Shown: positions 10,484 through 22,778 of the stretch, one piece after another | Position numbering within the stretch: the first letter of the stretch is position 1 | Layout: each line of letters begins with the position of its first letter | Source: Chalciporus piperatus | Lineage: Eukaryota > Basidiomycota > Agaricomycetes > Boletales > Boletaceae | Direction of reading: 5' to 3' | Assembly (NCBI GenBank): GCA_038093975.1 | Contig: JBBPTG010000054.1 | Coordinates: 1-64,000, forward strand | Length of the DNA stretch: 64,000 nt | Position numbers and translations under genes: made by a program | The notes under the pieces: generated by a model | Seen by the model: the letters and a program-made list of their open reading frames with translations, nothing else | Told to the model about the DNA's origin: nothing | Database searches by the model: none

Positions 10484-10660
10484 CATACCCCACTGGCATG
10501 ACCCGTGTACATAGTCATTGTAATCAATACAGTCATTGTCACTCACTGTGTACGACTGGTGTGTGCACAGGCATCCCAGAAGCCCATTCTCCATGCAGTA
10601 TATTGAATATAGCTACCAACTGACTATAGGGTGACAGGGGATTGCCTTTTACAGAACCAT

Positions 10661-10753
10661 AATGTCCCAATTGGGACATTCTAGGGTTAGGTTTAGGGTT
10701 ACAATTCACCCTAGGGATGGTCAAAAGCTACTCATAACCCTAAACCTAACCCT
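10661..10753. repeat. 20-bp palindrome next to a telomere-motif stem-loop
   Basis: Positions 10661-10680 form a perfect 20-bp palindrome (AATGTCCCAATTGGGACATT). Directly after it, 10683-10701 (AGGGTTAGGTTTAGGGTTA) is the exact reverse complement of 10735-10753, giving a 19-bp stem with a 33-nt loop. The arms carry TTAGGG-like telomeric words. It may be a relic of telomeric sequence or a binding site. Confidence 0.85.
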
Positions 10754-10801
10754 GGGTATGACGAAGCTGCCCAATTTCCGACAGGTGCCCCCGAACCTCA
10801 C

Positions 10802-11202
10802 GTGCTTGCCCCTGGAACCTCTGCGGACTTTCCCCCCCGAACTGTCCATTTCCCGGACGTCCTCCTTAATGGGTACATGGTCATGTACGACGCCGGAGTG
10901 GCAGGTGCTATGGAGCTCCACTCTTTGGAGAAGGTATATAGGGTGCAACCAGAAGATGATCCACATGCTACTGAGAGATGGAGTTCTTGCGAGGGTTCTG
11001 TTCTCACCCTCATCCATCCTCATGGCGAACCATTTACTTTCCAGCTTCCTGTCAGACCTCATGCGTCGGCATATCCTCAGGCTGTAAGGGCTTTTCCCTA
11101 GCTTGCTCTTGTTGCTCTTTCGCCTCGCTACATATGTTTGCACTTTGTCTCCAGGGATTGTTCTATGAAGGAATCCCCTTACAATTGGGGTGGGTGGTAT
11201 AG
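10802..11202 (+). CDS. Possible small spliced gene, unrecognised
   Basis: A plus-strand frame at 10802-11083 is hydrophilic and reads naturally (for example HFPDVLLNGYMVMYDAG). A donor (gtaagg, 11084) and acceptor (ctccag, ending about 11154) could join it to a short last exon ending at 11202. No start codon is clear; the first in-frame ATG is inside. Other frames are also open here and a minus-strand frame covers the same bases, so this is a weak candidate. I recognise no family. Confidence 0.2.
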
Positions 11203-11517
11203 AGTCAACTCCAAGCTCCATCGGGGTGTAGATGATGTGGATGACTCGGACAATGTAGAGAATCATAGTTCCGTGTACTGATGCCACCCCGATCTTGTTC
11301 CGTCACTTACATTCCGTACTCTGAAGCTATGTTCCTGGTTTCTTGCAGTTTGTCGACCGGATTGCGTTCCCTGGAATGAATAGGACGCGTTAAGGTGACG
11401 ATGGTGTTCTAACTGGAAGATTCGTTGTGTAGCCACATGGTAGCCTCGCCAGAATATATGTTTCTCGATCGCTCAAGCTCTTTCTCGTACCCAGTCCGAG
11501 GCTCCGAGACAACGGAG
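11203..11517. other. Spacer downstream of TSR1
   Basis: This is the 3' flank of TSR1. I see no gene or clear repeat. Confidence 0.4.
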
Positions 11518-14338
11518 CTACTCTTGCATCACTACATCCCCACTCGCATCTGCCTCCGATCCTCCCTTCTTACTCGACCCAGATGTACGCCATAATTCGC
11601 TCCATCGTGGATACACCCTCTTATATAACGCCACGCACACCGTATCCATCTGCGTTATCGGTCCATCAAAGTGCGCCTTGAAATACCCGTGCGTACCGAG
11701 GGACTCTCGGATGTGGCCCGTACGTCCGTGTTTGGTGTGCAACTGGATTGGCTTAAAGTACGCCACGTCGTCGGCGTTGAAGAACATGTATCGCACTGTG
11801 GCCGTCTTTTTATGAACGCGGAATGGATGACCTGAGAGGACTATCCGTTTGGCGATGATGCGCGTCGTATCTGGGTTCAGGAAGGTTCCCATCGCGACGA
11901 GTTTGGGCGCTGTGCATTCGCAAGGATCGATATGAGCATTGGAGGTAGAAAAGAGTGTCACTCACCTTGCGGGTCCTCCGTCTCCCGCAACAATACGCAC
12001 GGCTGTTTGCCAAATGCGACAGGTGCGTATACGCTCGCAACGGCCGTCGTGCCGTGCCATAGAAAGCGCTCAAACTTATGCACGTTGTTGGCACCTTTAC
12101 CTCCCCCGCGCGTGTGTTGGCTGTAAACTGGGTTGACACGAATATGACGAGGCCCATAGGAGAGGACGAGTGGGTCCTGAGACAATACGCATAAGAACAG
12201 GGATAATGAAAGAATAGATGGGAATATATCTACCTTCGACTTAACAGACCCCGAGTATTCTGTATTACGTTGGACAGTGAAGTGGAGGACCGTTTTCTTG
12301 TGTTCGTGTTTAAATAGACCGTAGAGAACGATCAGCCCGCGCCCCGGAACACTGGCTCCTTGGGGAACCCCTTCAACATAGACGGTCACTCTTGCTCCAG
12401 GCTACGAAGATATCAACAGCCAGACCTGCGTAAATGAACGGGACATACCTCAACGCCCTCCGCTTCCGCAACCCTCGTAACATCTCGTTCCGTGCGCTTG
12501 AACTCTTCGAACTCAAAGATCCTGGCATATTCTTTCGGCAGGTTTTCATAGGGATCCCATGGACTTGTCCGAAGTGACCGGAGACCACGAAATCGTGCAA
12601 ATCGAGTACGCGCAGCGATATCCTGAGGCGTATCTATTTCATCAGGGAACTCTTGTGCATCGCGTTCTTCTTGAGCATGATGACGCCAGTCCTTGAGCCT
12701 GAGCGGAAAGCATACACATGAGTGATATGCGTGCGCAAAAGAAAAGTGGGTCTGACTGTCTCTCTTCTTCCTCAACATCGAGGTCTTTGAACGCCACCAC
12801 GCTCTTTCTCTCGCTCTCCATGTCCATTTCCTCGTCGATGGGCACCATTTCCTCGTCCTCTTCCGGGACGACACCATCTTGATCGTCATCCACGTCTTTT
12901 TCTTCGGCATCTTCATCATCGCTCTCATCGACAATCCACGACGCTTGGTATTCGCTCATCCCTTTAGGTATACGTTTGATCCGCTTGGGGGTCGTGCCTT
13001 GTTTGGCATCGGGAACGTCGATGGCATCCGTACCCTCCTCTCGCGTACCTGCCGTCGCCATCTCCTCTTCGGTTGGCCACGTCTGCTCATTCGCCATATC
13101 ATCTGGTACGTTCGTTGAAGCCATGGAATCGGCTGAAGATGGTACCCTTTCAGAAAGAACCTGGGGCTCGATATCCATCGCAGGTGCCTTGTGGGACTTG
13201 GAAGGGGTCATTGGCGCGGACATGATCTATCGGGGTTGGATATCGGACGGCTCACGACGGAAGAATGAGAGAGGAGCGCACCTTCGATACTTGATAGTCT
13301 CCAAAGTCGGGGAGATGGACGAGCCTGTTGGCACTCAAACGACCACCCCGCACGATGCCCGTCACTTTCAAAGTTCCATCCTCCCATTGCACGTCTTCTC
13401 CCACGATCCATGCTCTCCCCGATCGCCATCGTACTTCGTCTGGTCGACCCTCGGCTAGAGAACGCAATGCGCTAAGTGAGTCGGATGAGGATGATAAATC
13501 GTATACTCGGCCTTGCGAGGGGTCGAAATACTGCATAAACGATAGCAGGGATTTCAAGATAGCCGAGCGTGATTTTTGATCGAGAGACGATGTCGATGGG
13601 TCGGGTGGTATCGCAGATACGACCGTGGGGAGACCTTGAGCTTGCAGAGTCCGAAGAAGGGTGTCGCCTGTTTCAGGTACCTCCACGGTCGGACTGAGCA
13701 AGATGAGAACGTAGTCAGCCGCTTTGGCTGCGGCCAGCGCTTCCCAGTGATTTCCGTATTGAACGGGGATGAATTGAAGGGAGGTTTTGAAACGGCTTGC
13801 CCTAGGAAAGTTGGTCAAAGATGAAATGATCTATGCGAGAGCCCCAAGACATACTTCATCCTCCACGTGGCTGAATGATCTGCGATTCCATCTACCTCTT
13901 CCGCAGCGGATGTCGCAAGCGAACGTACGGCCTCCTCTGTGCGGACGTCTTCGCACATGGGAATGACTGCGACAATACGAGGTGCGCCGTCTACACCGTT
14001 GAATATCCGGGTAGCAGTAACGAGTGCAGCACGCTTTGCAGACTGTGCTTGCTTTTGGGTGTTACGCCGATTCATGCGAGCCTGTGCAGCGGTGCTGACC
14101 GCAGGCGATTTTGGGTTAGGACGTTGGGTACGTCCTGAACCTCACAAGTGAGACAGAGGCGATGCGGATAAGATAGACATACCTTTGGCAATCTCCTTGA
14201 GAGACGATTTCGAGGCATGTTTAGATTTGAAGGGTTTGTTTTGCTGTGGTATCCCGATTGGAAAGATTGGTGGAAGATGATACGATCTTGGCTCACCTGC
14301 TTCAGCGTCGGGCGATGGTGGTGTGCGGTTTCGACCAT
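11518..14338 (-). CDS. TSR1: 40S ribosome biogenesis factor Tsr1
   Basis: Tsr1 is a Bms1-related, GTPase-like protein needed for late maturation of the 40S subunit precursor. Nine exons: 14338-14297, 14243-14183, 14140-13855, 13801-13282, 13226-12757, 12698-12449, 12401-12234, 12176-11966 and 11909-11518. They sum to 2,400 bases (799 residues), close to the roughly 790 of the yeast protein. The basic N-terminus ([14 protein letters not shown], then [11 protein letters not shown]) is typical. The degenerate GTPase-like domain follows ([26 protein letters not shown]), then a strongly acidic linker, and the conserved C-terminal block with [32 protein letters not shown] and [14 protein letters not shown]. 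One intron uses a non-standard donor (gtcaga). The start shares a 442-bp divergent promoter with the F-box gene. Confidence 0.96.
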
Positions 14339-14780
14339 GATCGAACAGGACAAGCAGCGTCAGCGCAGCGCCGGATTTGATTCGCGTTTTAGGTGCAGCT
14401 ACACGCCAGCAAGTTGTAATCAAGAGCTAGAGAATGGTCTTGTCGAGTTGTAGATATTTTTTGGATGAGACCAATCTAGCATCGTATACCGTGTGAAAGT
14501 GTAGCGATTTGAAGCAAGCTCTTTGACTTGAAACTCATAGTCAACTTTAAGTACTACTTACCTTATGTAGCTTGTTTCAAGACTTGCACTGGACTTGCCA
14601 GCGAGGTGCTCACTGGCTGAATGCGAAGAACCACCTGCATATCCAGAGCAGTACCGCAGAAGTGCGCTCTCGCGTATGATATCGCAGGCACCCGCCAATT
14701 TTTTAGGTAAACCATGGTTATAACCTTTCTCACAGGAAATCCCCCGTCTCGCTCCCCAACCTCTTCCTTGAGTCTGGTTA
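14339..14780. promoter_or_regulatory. Divergent promoter between TSR1 and F-box gene 1
   Basis: The two start codons face away from each other 442 bp apart. No clear TATA box or known factor site stands out. It contains a near-repeat of gacttg words (14520-14600). Confidence 0.5.
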
Positions 14781-16345
14781 ATGTTTGACCAAGGAATGCA
14801 TCACGCTCTATTCATATCAGAAATCTTCCGTGAAATCTGTGCATTGCTAGCCCAATCGTCTCTTCCCGCCGTGGCGCGGACTTGTCGCGCATTCCAGGAA
14901 CCAGCCCTGGACGAGTTATGGAGGGACCTCTACAGTATTTATCCATTCTTGCATCTTTTCAATCAAGATACATGGGGGGCCAGTGAGCAGGTGAGTCAGA
15001 TTTCATTATGCATCTTTCGTGCAACTCATGTTTCTCATCACAGCAATGGGCGACTTTGCGTAAATACTCTGCACGGACACGGTCCCTCTACATGTGCATG
15101 ATCGAAGACTCGCCTTCCGAGCGACTGCCATCCCTGTCCAATGCGCCTGAACCAGATACCTTCTTTCCAAACATACGAACCGTCGCATGGTACCCCGACA
15201 ACCATGTGGAAATGCTGCCCTTTCTGCGCCTGCTATGTGGACCTTCGTTAACTTGCCTATCCGCTGAGTTCGTCACCGACCCCTCCAGCCTCGCGATGCT
15301 AGCATCTTTCGGAACTTTATGTCCAAACATCACCGACATATCGATATCCGCAGCTAATGCTACTCTCAGCGACGAGTTGACGAATGCCCTCTCGACATCG
15401 ATCTGTCACTGGAATAATCTTAACCACGTTTCGTGCGACGATCTCACCATAAAGGCGATGGAGCACCTAAGCCAAGTGAGGAGGTTGGAATCTCTGACCG
15501 CTTCTGCTTCAGGGCGCATGTCGTCGTTCTCTCAATCTGTCAAAGTGCACGAATCATCTTTTTCCCATCTCCAACATCTCCACTTGTACGCAGGGCAAGT
15601 GTCGAACACAATTTCTTGCTTTAGAGGTCTCCATCTAGCGCTGAAAGAATTTCGACTCGATCTTTTCGATTCGGAAGAGGTGCTTTCCGACCCGTCTTGC
15701 CTTCGAAACTTATTTTCAACGCTCGCGGAAACATGTTCACATAGCACCCTCACCAGGCTCGAGCTCTGCGTCATTCACTCAGAGTTCCCGTCCTCGGATT
15801 CACCAGCGTCTATAAGGGACTTCAGACCACTCCTGGATTTCAGCAACCTCCAGGTTGTTTGCTTTGAAGGGGTTCCGTCCCTTTCACTCAACGACGATGA
15901 TATTGCAGAGCTGGCGTCCGCATGGCCATGCGTCGAGGAGCTCGCTTTATCTACGTATGTTAACCACCCTCTTGCGTCGCTTCCGACTTTCCAGTCACTC
16001 GTCCACCTTGTGCGCTCTTGCCCCAGATTGCGGGCACTCTCACTAGTGATCGATGCTACAAAGGTGTCTGAAGCGTCGCTCCACGCAGCCGAAAGGGATA
16101 TACGGTCGAGCATACTCGACGATCTTTGCCTCGGAAACTCCCCGGTCAGATCCCCCATCGCCGTTGCCCACATCCTTTGCAACCTCTATCCTGCACTCAA
16201 ACACGTCGATCTCAGCGTGTGGAACAAAGAGCCTTTGAACGGTCTCCCCCGGAGAGCTCGGTACGAAGAGTGGTGGGGATTAGTGAATATCGAGCTACGA
16301 GCCTTGAGGGCAGCCGGGCGAGAAACAAGTGAGTCTTTTTTTTGA
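14781..16345 (+). CDS. F-box/leucine-rich-repeat-like protein 1
   Basis: The protein has 503 residues from two exons (14781-14990 and 15044-16345; 53-bp intron with donor gtgagt). The N-terminus (MHHALFISEIFREICALL ... ARTCRAFQEPALDELWRDL) matches the degenerate F-box of the large Agaricomycete F-box family. The rest is a leucine-rich, repeat-like region with the family features SDEWATLRKYSAR-like and a late RSCPRLRALSL segment. Such proteins are thought to be substrate adaptors of SCF ubiquitin ligases; the substrate is unknown. The first ATG is five codons before the MHH that aligns with the paralogs. A donor-like gtgagt near the stop leaves the last residues uncertain. Paralogs lie at 39173-40836 and 41786-43693. 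Confidence 0.85.
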
Positions 16346-16778
16346 ATGCGGTCGCCGGCCTGACGTGGGATTTAGTATTATTTAGTGGATAGAAACTATG
16401 TTAGCTCATCAAGTAATTGGGTCTTTGAATGATGACCGCAGGCGATTCCTTGCATGCCTCTTCTGGATCATAAAACTGTCATGAAACCTTCTCCGTCTCT
16501 GAGATTGCCCCTATTAGACGACGCATATCTTTGCGCTATTGCTACCAAACCTCAAACTTGAGGTATATCACATTAGTCCTACATAGTCCTACATCCATAC
16601 AGTACCGCAAACTCATAAACTTGAGCGATCCCGTGGTGTTGCACAATTAACTGCTCGGATTTGTGCCATCGAGCGGATACGTCAGGGCAACACATTGAAT
16701 CTCGGTCTCATTCGTAAAGTCGAAGTTGGTGTTCAACCACTATATTGCCAAGACAGAGGTCTATGTCAGGCATGACTA
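16346..16778. other. Convergent 3' spacer
   Basis: The 433 bp between the ends of the F-box and Vps3844 genes contain a small direct repeat (agtcctacat, 16574-16596) and no gene. Confidence 0.5.
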
Positions 16779-17946
16779 TTACTCTCTCCGCATTCCTCCA
16801 GCGACACCACCTGTCAGGATGCTTGGCAGTTCGTGACCACCAATGCCGTACAGCAAGGATACAGAACCGCCCATCAACAGAATCAACGTGATCACCGTAC
16901 CGGCGATCAAGACAAACGGCCTGAAAGATCCCATCGTCACGAATAGTATGGCGCGAAGCCAGGGAAGGAACTCACCCGCTGATGTCTTTTCTCTCACACT
17001 TTTCGCCAGCCCAATTCTGGACCTTGCCAGCCCCGCTGACGGTGGTCAAGCAAGCGCAAACGAAACACTCTTGTCCTGCGCGCGAAACACTTGTGCACTC
17101 TCCGTGTCCCGAGCAGTTGTTCGTGGCGTTGGCGCAGTCTGCCGCAGAGGGAATGCAAGACGAGAGCTGCCTGGACGGGTGTACAGAGGACAGTCCGCCA
17201 AGTGGGGAGCTCGGTCTTTGGGAGCTCGGCGTGTAAGTTACCAAAGCGAGGTGGACAGACTTGTCGGCCAGTGTGGCTTCAATAGCGGCATGGATCGTTT
17301 GCGTGGCGAGTTTGTATTCCTCGCTTGACCGGCCGTACGAAGTTGCAAGCTTGGGGATCGCAGTCAACTCGAGTGCTGCGAAACGATCTGTCGAGGAGGA
17401 TAAATCGACGTAGTTTAAGATGGTCCAGGCCTCGGCCAAGAATGCCTCGTTGGCTGGCGTTGGGGCAGAGAAGATATCGAGGGTACGGGGAACGCCTTCG
17501 GTTGGCAACGAGGGTTCACCGTCGACATGGGTGTAGACATGCGATGCACGCTGGGCTGATGTCTTTACAAATGAAGGTAAAGAGTCTGATTGTGACTCCG
17601 AAAAGGCAAACGATGTCTTGAACGACGACGGAACAATGTCTGCATGCACATTAGCCGATGTAGATGGGTTACATCTACATCACTCACCACGAGCATATGC
17701 TTCGTCGACGAGTAACAACAGAGCACTTTGGTCGCCTTGCCCCACGAAGTCGCGTTCACTGAACAAGCTGTCCAGTCGGGCTTGCTGATTGACAACCTCA
17801 AATTGCTCGAGGCCAAGGTGTGCCGCTAGTACAAGGTTCGCCTGTTGAGGAGAAAGGCGAGATGGCAACGAGTCTGGTGGGCTGAGATATACATTGGCAG
17901 CCTGCGAGAGACCGCAGAATAGCAGAGATGCTAGCAGTCCATACAT
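16779..17946 (-). CDS. Vps3844 family ER/vacuolar-sorting membrane protein
   Basis: Three exons (17946-17688, 17639-16976, 16920-16779) encode 354 residues. A signal peptide is clear (MYGLLASLLFCGLSQA), followed by a large lumenal domain. An EGF-like cysteine cluster near residues 255-305 contains CANATNNCSGHGECTS, CFVCAC and NWAGEKCERKDIS. One transmembrane helix (FVLIAGTVITLILLMGG) and a short tail with ELPSILTGGVAG complete it. This cysteine motif, helix and ELPS tail are the signature of the fungal Vps3844 C-terminal domain (formerly DUF3844). Proteins of this family are placed in the secretory pathway and linked to vacuolar sorting. The role here is by homology. Confidence 0.92.
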
Positions 17947-18051
17947 CCTTGTTGGCAGTCAGACGCAGTGACTGTAGAAGAGAACTGCGTGTTTATAATT
18001 GTTTGTTACTTCGTACCCTAACTATCGTACAGTCTACTACTAGTAGTAATA

Positions 18052-19217
18052 CTAGTCATTGGAAGGAGCCTCGGAGTACAGTTGCTGAGCGCCCGAGTCT
18101 GGTGGTAGAGGCTTCTTGAACTCTCTGATAACCTTCTGACCACCGTCGTGAGCAACGACCCATGTCATAAACTTTTCCCAGATTTCCTTGTCCTCTGGTT
18201 TTGCTTTGGCTCCCAAGAGGACATGTGCAGGACTGAATAATAGATCGTCTGGGTCTTCGTCCCCTCCCTTAGCATATATGTCCAGAGTCTCTTTCGCCTC
18301 AGGGACAGAAAGCCATACCCCACGATCGGACAGTGTATATTCGTTCAACACTGACGCTGCCCTTAGTGCTTGGATAGGGAAGCGCGGGTATTGATGATAC
18401 CACTTGGAGTACGCGAACGCCCAAGGGATCTAGTGCCAATGATCAGTCATCAGCATACCGGAGATGTCCCGGAGACCAGTGCCTACCTGGCCGATTTTGC
18501 AAAACAGCTGGCTCTCCCTGATATTCGTCGCACTCTTATCAAACCGGGAGAGGAACCGAACTGGCTCTCGATCCTCAGGTGGCGTCTAACATGTCCTGGT
18601 GTGAGCTTGACGTGTTAAAACAGAAGAGGTCGAGAAGTACCACCACGTCCTTATTTCCTTGTTCTACAATCCGATTAAACATCGCGAGAACATCGTCACC
18701 ACAATCTCTGAGTTTAGCGGGATCCGACTTGGGGCCTACGAGGTAAAAGTGGTCCTGAGATGAAGATTAGCTTTTTGAAAGGTGATGGGGCATATCAAAA
18801 CATTTCACTCACCCGGAAACCGTACCGATAGTCCACTACGGTCTTGCTTTTAAGCGCTTGCTCTTCGGCAGCTTCGTTGTAGGTGACCGCGATATCAACG
18901 TCGCCTGCAGCAAGAAACCCTAGGCTTTCAGTAGTATCTCCAAGATACCACGCAACCTGCTCGCGAAGTAAAACCCATCAACCCATCTTCATTCATCAAA
19001 ACAAAAACAAGCGAACCTTGAACGGCGAGATGCCCTCTCTGTAGCAGAATTGAATGAAAGCGTCTGCCCACGCGCCGATGAGCCCTGACTGACCCGCGCC
19101 GCCGTTGGAGATCCGCAGACGAATATCCTGACCACCCAGTCCGCCGTCATACTCGGCTTTCGGGTGGATGGATCCATTGAGTACCTTTGCAGCAGAATTT
19201 GCGCTAGGATGCCTCAT
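18052..19217 (-). CDS. Secreted-type periplasmic-binding-like protein (TupA-like)
   Basis: Five exons are consistent: 19217-19017 (start uncertain), 18956-18813, 18754-18641, 18573-18487 and 18429-18052. The protein carries IRLRISNGGAGQSGLIGAWADAF, AWYLGDTTESLGFLAAGDVDIAVTYNEAAE, RFLSRFDKSATNI and IPWAFAYSKWYHQYPRFP, the pattern of fungal proteins related to bacterial tungstate-binding TupA (PBP-like fold). Ligand and role in fungi are not established. The frame stays open upstream to an acceptor-like site at 19293, and no good start, signal peptide or upstream exon was found, so the N-terminus is either on a further exon or degraded. ATG at 19217 is the first in-frame Met in view. Confidence 0.8.
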
Positions 19218-19293
19218 TAGCTGTGGAACGATCGCAGAATCGGACGCTTCACTTTGATTGACGGACGTGCTCCATGGTCTAGCAACCGTCAGT

Positions 19294-20048
19294 CTGGGGG
19301 ATCAGACTGTTGAACTGAGGATGGCCATAGATAAGCAAGCTTACTCGTGTCGGAATCGAGTATGTAACGCGAAGACATGTGCTCATGATCCATCATGATC
19401 CATGTGCTAACGGAGATGCAATCTTGACAACGTGTTCGGCTGCTCAAGCTCAAGGTTTGACCGTTGAGCTGGCGAAAGAAGCTGGGGCTTGCATGGACGA
19501 CCTATTGTTGGACTAGTCTCCCAAATGAGCGGAATGGAAGAAAGACCGCCCGTATGGTTCAGGGATGCTCCCCATACAGTGTTCACAATCGATGATTGAA
19601 CTGTCCATCGGTTGCAGTCTGAAGCACGAGATAAGTTTATGGAGCGTACCGGGGTCGTCGCCACGCCCAGGGGACGACCGCGGTTACCCACTGAGTGGGC
19701 CGATTCAAAATTTGGGACTTGCTAATGACTTTTCGTGGATCAGGTTGATATCTTTAACCGCAAAGATGGGAACGAGTCTGATTGTCTACACCCCGAGACG
19801 AGACCTGTTCCAGAGCCGTGCAAGCATTTGGACCTTGATTTGGCTGACAGGAATGTCACTGCCATTGTCAGGCCGCCTCCAGTGAGCTCGTCATGCAACA
19901 GGTGGTCTGTGCGTGGGAGCGGCATGTTGATACCCTGCTGAGTTTGAATTTGCAAGCCTGTCCTGTTAGTCATTGAAGTATAAAAGCTCGTTCTGCTTTC
20001 CCCACCAACATCCCCTCGTCGTGCCTGGCATCGTTGGCATCGTTCACA
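19294..20048. promoter_or_regulatory. Divergent promoter region, PBP-like gene and TOA1
   Basis: About 755 bp separate the last supported exon base of the PBP-like gene from the TOA1 start. Part may hold missing 5' exons of the PBP-like gene. A triple gatcatg/catgatc motif lies at 19384-19404. No other gene is seen. Confidence 0.4.
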
Positions 20049-21238
20049 ATGTCAAATAAGATTGTGGTGAGCTGCTCACCTGAACTTGGTTGTAGTAGTT
20101 CAGTCAGGTAACAGAGAAATTTTTGAGCCTGCAATCTACCGCGCCGTCATAGACGAAGTAATTGCTGCCATTAAGCCCGAATTCGACGAATACGGTGTTA
20201 GCGAAGACGTCCTAGCTGACCTGCAACATGTGAGTGTCGTTCGCGTATGGGGAACTGGCTATTGAATATTGACGACTTTGGCAGAAATGGCAGAGCAAAG
20301 TCATTGCATCCCATGTCGCCGAGTTTGAGCCTCAACCTCAGCAGACTGTTCAACATCATTCTGTTTATTCCCCCCATCCCATGCATATGATGGCCCATCA
20401 TCCTCATTATCCGCCCCCTCATAATCCATATGTACCTCCGCCGCAGCAACAGTCGACGCAGATCAAGGCTGAGCCGGTAGATAATCGCTACATTCTCAAT
20501 GGCCCTCCGGGAATGCCTCCTTATGCTCTGCCGCCCTTGCCTGGTCCCCAGCTCAACGGAATGAAGCCTCCCGGCTACCCTGGGGGGCAACAGAGTGTGT
20601 TATCTTTCCCTCCACACCCGCAACATCTTGCGCGTCCGCCACCGGCTGCCGCAGCGCGAGTGTACGTTCCTCCTGTCCCAGCTGCAGTCTCACAGCCGGT
20701 GCTTGCGCCGGCCGCACCCGCCACCCAGCAGCCTATTCAACCTGCTGCGACCGCGCAACCTGCGCAGGCACGCTCGTCGGGTCAGACGATCCCACAAATT
20801 GACGGGCCGTCCTCTGATTCCGAGTCACCATCGCCTCCACCGAGCCAATCATATGCTCCGCGTACTTCTCATCCGTCATTGCCTCAACCCCCACAACCAT
20901 CTAGTACCTCTCAAGTGGGAGATGAGGCAATAAATAGTGACTTGGATGATTCTGACACGGAAGGCGAGGAGGATACAGAAGAGGGTGGCCAGGGGGACAC
21001 GGACATTGTCTTCTGTACCTACGACAAGGTTCGTCACTCGTCGGCTAATTCCTACCGCTCACCTGACTATGATTACGCAGGTCGGCCGTGTGAAGAATAA
21101 ATGGAAATGCATATTGAAGGATGGCATGATCCATATCAATGGAAGGGATTACTTATTCGCTAAATGCACGGGGTGAGACTGACTTCCTGTTCCCGAGTAA
21201 TTGTCTAAATGACTCTCCGCAGAGAATTCGAATGGTAA
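20049..21238 (+). CDS. TOA1: Transcription initiation factor IIA large subunit
   Basis: TFIIA large (alpha/beta) subunit stabilises TBP on promoters. Five exons (20049-20066, 20128-20229, 20285-21028, 21081-21172, 21223-21238) give 323 residues. The N-terminal four-helix-bundle part is MSNKIV-PAIYRAVIDEVIAAI...DVLADLQHKWQSKV. A long proline/glutamine-rich, poorly conserved linker follows, then an acidic stretch. The C-terminal beta-barrel part is DTDIVFCTYDKVGRVKNKWKC ... DGMIHINGRDYLFAKCTGEFEW. This bipartite layout with a variable spacer is diagnostic. The first exon is only six codons and the last only five codons and a stop. Confidence 0.95.
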
Positions 21239-22778
21239 TTGCATCTCCTGGCACTTTTTTCAGGGCCTACGGTTTGTTAGATTATCAGCATTGCACATTG
21301 CTACTCGACGGTTAAGTCATTACTCATCAGTGAGATCGCCATTTTTCGATGTATATTATCAATACCATCCACCTTCATGTGACGCTACTTGTAGAACGAC
21401 GATCACCTGCAAGGCGTTACTGCTTCATGGTCAAATATGTCCTGGTGGCGGTGATTCAGAACGACGTCTTCCTCCATACGCTCCATTCTTCCCAAGCCAG
21501 CCCCAGTGAACGAGTCGCAATCAGGTTCTGGGAAGATCTGGTGACGGAAAACATTCAAAGAAGACGGCGATCTACACATCCAATACCCCCGGGTTAACAT
21601 AATGGGCGCATACACTGCAAATAAATGGACAGCTTCTGAGTAAGAACCAGGACTTGGAGCGACGAAAACAACTCGCGAGAGTCCCAGATTTAGGGATGCG
21701 CCAGCAGGAATTTTTCAAGGGGCCGAGATACCCCTCGCCTGAGTGCCCCAATCTGATAGACGGGGGTGCTCAAGATATTTACGCAGATCCCTGTTCCGTC
21801 TCGCCGATCAGCCGAATTGTGGGCGCGCTGGCCTGAAGCCTCACTGATTTCATATCGATTGCCCAGTGAAACAGAAAATCCCTTTGGGAACCGCGACGTG
21901 ACGCGACCCCGTTTCACCCTCGCAACCGAAGAATGAAAAACACGCGGCGCAAGAGCTCGATTGCGTATGCATCGAGCCAATCAAGGATAAGGATAGCCAC
22001 ACGCAGTGTCGACCGGTCGACGATCGTCCAGCATGTTCCCCAATCCCTTCGCTCCCGTTTTGCGTCTGTAGGCCTAGTATGAGTCTAGACTGCCTCGCAG
22101 CTCCTTTCTTGATCACCTCGCAAGCACCTCGTGTAAACGGTAATGAAAATCGGGGACCGGGGATACTGGCTTGATGTGTCGGCGCCACGCAGAATTCCGT
22201 GCCTAATCAACGCGTTCCCTTCTCGATTGGTCAGTTGAGACAGATCAAGATTTTTCCGGTAAGCTCGCACCGAATTTACTGGCAGGGATATGTTGAAGCA
22301 TGATATGTTACCAGCGGGGCCGCCGATGTTACTGGAGAGTCCTCATCTCGCACGACAGTCAATTCAAGAAGGGGAAAGAGGGCGATTGGAAGGCGAACCT
22401 TCCTTTTGATCGATCGTGACAAAGACGTCCTGGATCTAGTTAAACGGGAAGCCACAGTGCCACGAACTGGAGCGACTGGGAACCAGAGGCGCAGATTGGG
22501 GTCACCTGCATGCAATGATCTACCGACTGCAGAAGGATAACCTCTTGCGCCTGAAGGTGAGCATGATACCCGGCTTGATCCGTACAAGCCCTATGGATAT
22601 AGATTTCTACAGACAGAATGGATAAGATCTTGAGCGCTTCATAATGAGGGTTCTTGACTCATAGGCTCAACAAAAGAAACAAGGTTGAGGGTACACACTG
22701 CTTGTGGAATTGAATCCGCGGCCTAGATCACGCGGTTCGCCAACCCCGGAAGCTACGAATCAGACGATGCTAACTTAC
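21239..22778. other. 1.5-kb spacer
   Basis: Only short overlapping frames are found on both strands, without splice-consistent extension or a recognisable domain. No repeats stand out. Confidence 0.4.

Noticed and set aside
10721..11287. 188-codon minus-strand open frame
   Set aside because: Its first codons start from the telomere-word stem-loop side, composition is unconvincing, and a plus-strand frame fits splice signals better; neither is firm.
20198..20590. 130-codon minus-strand frame
   Set aside because: It is antisense to TOA1 exons, which are firmly supported.
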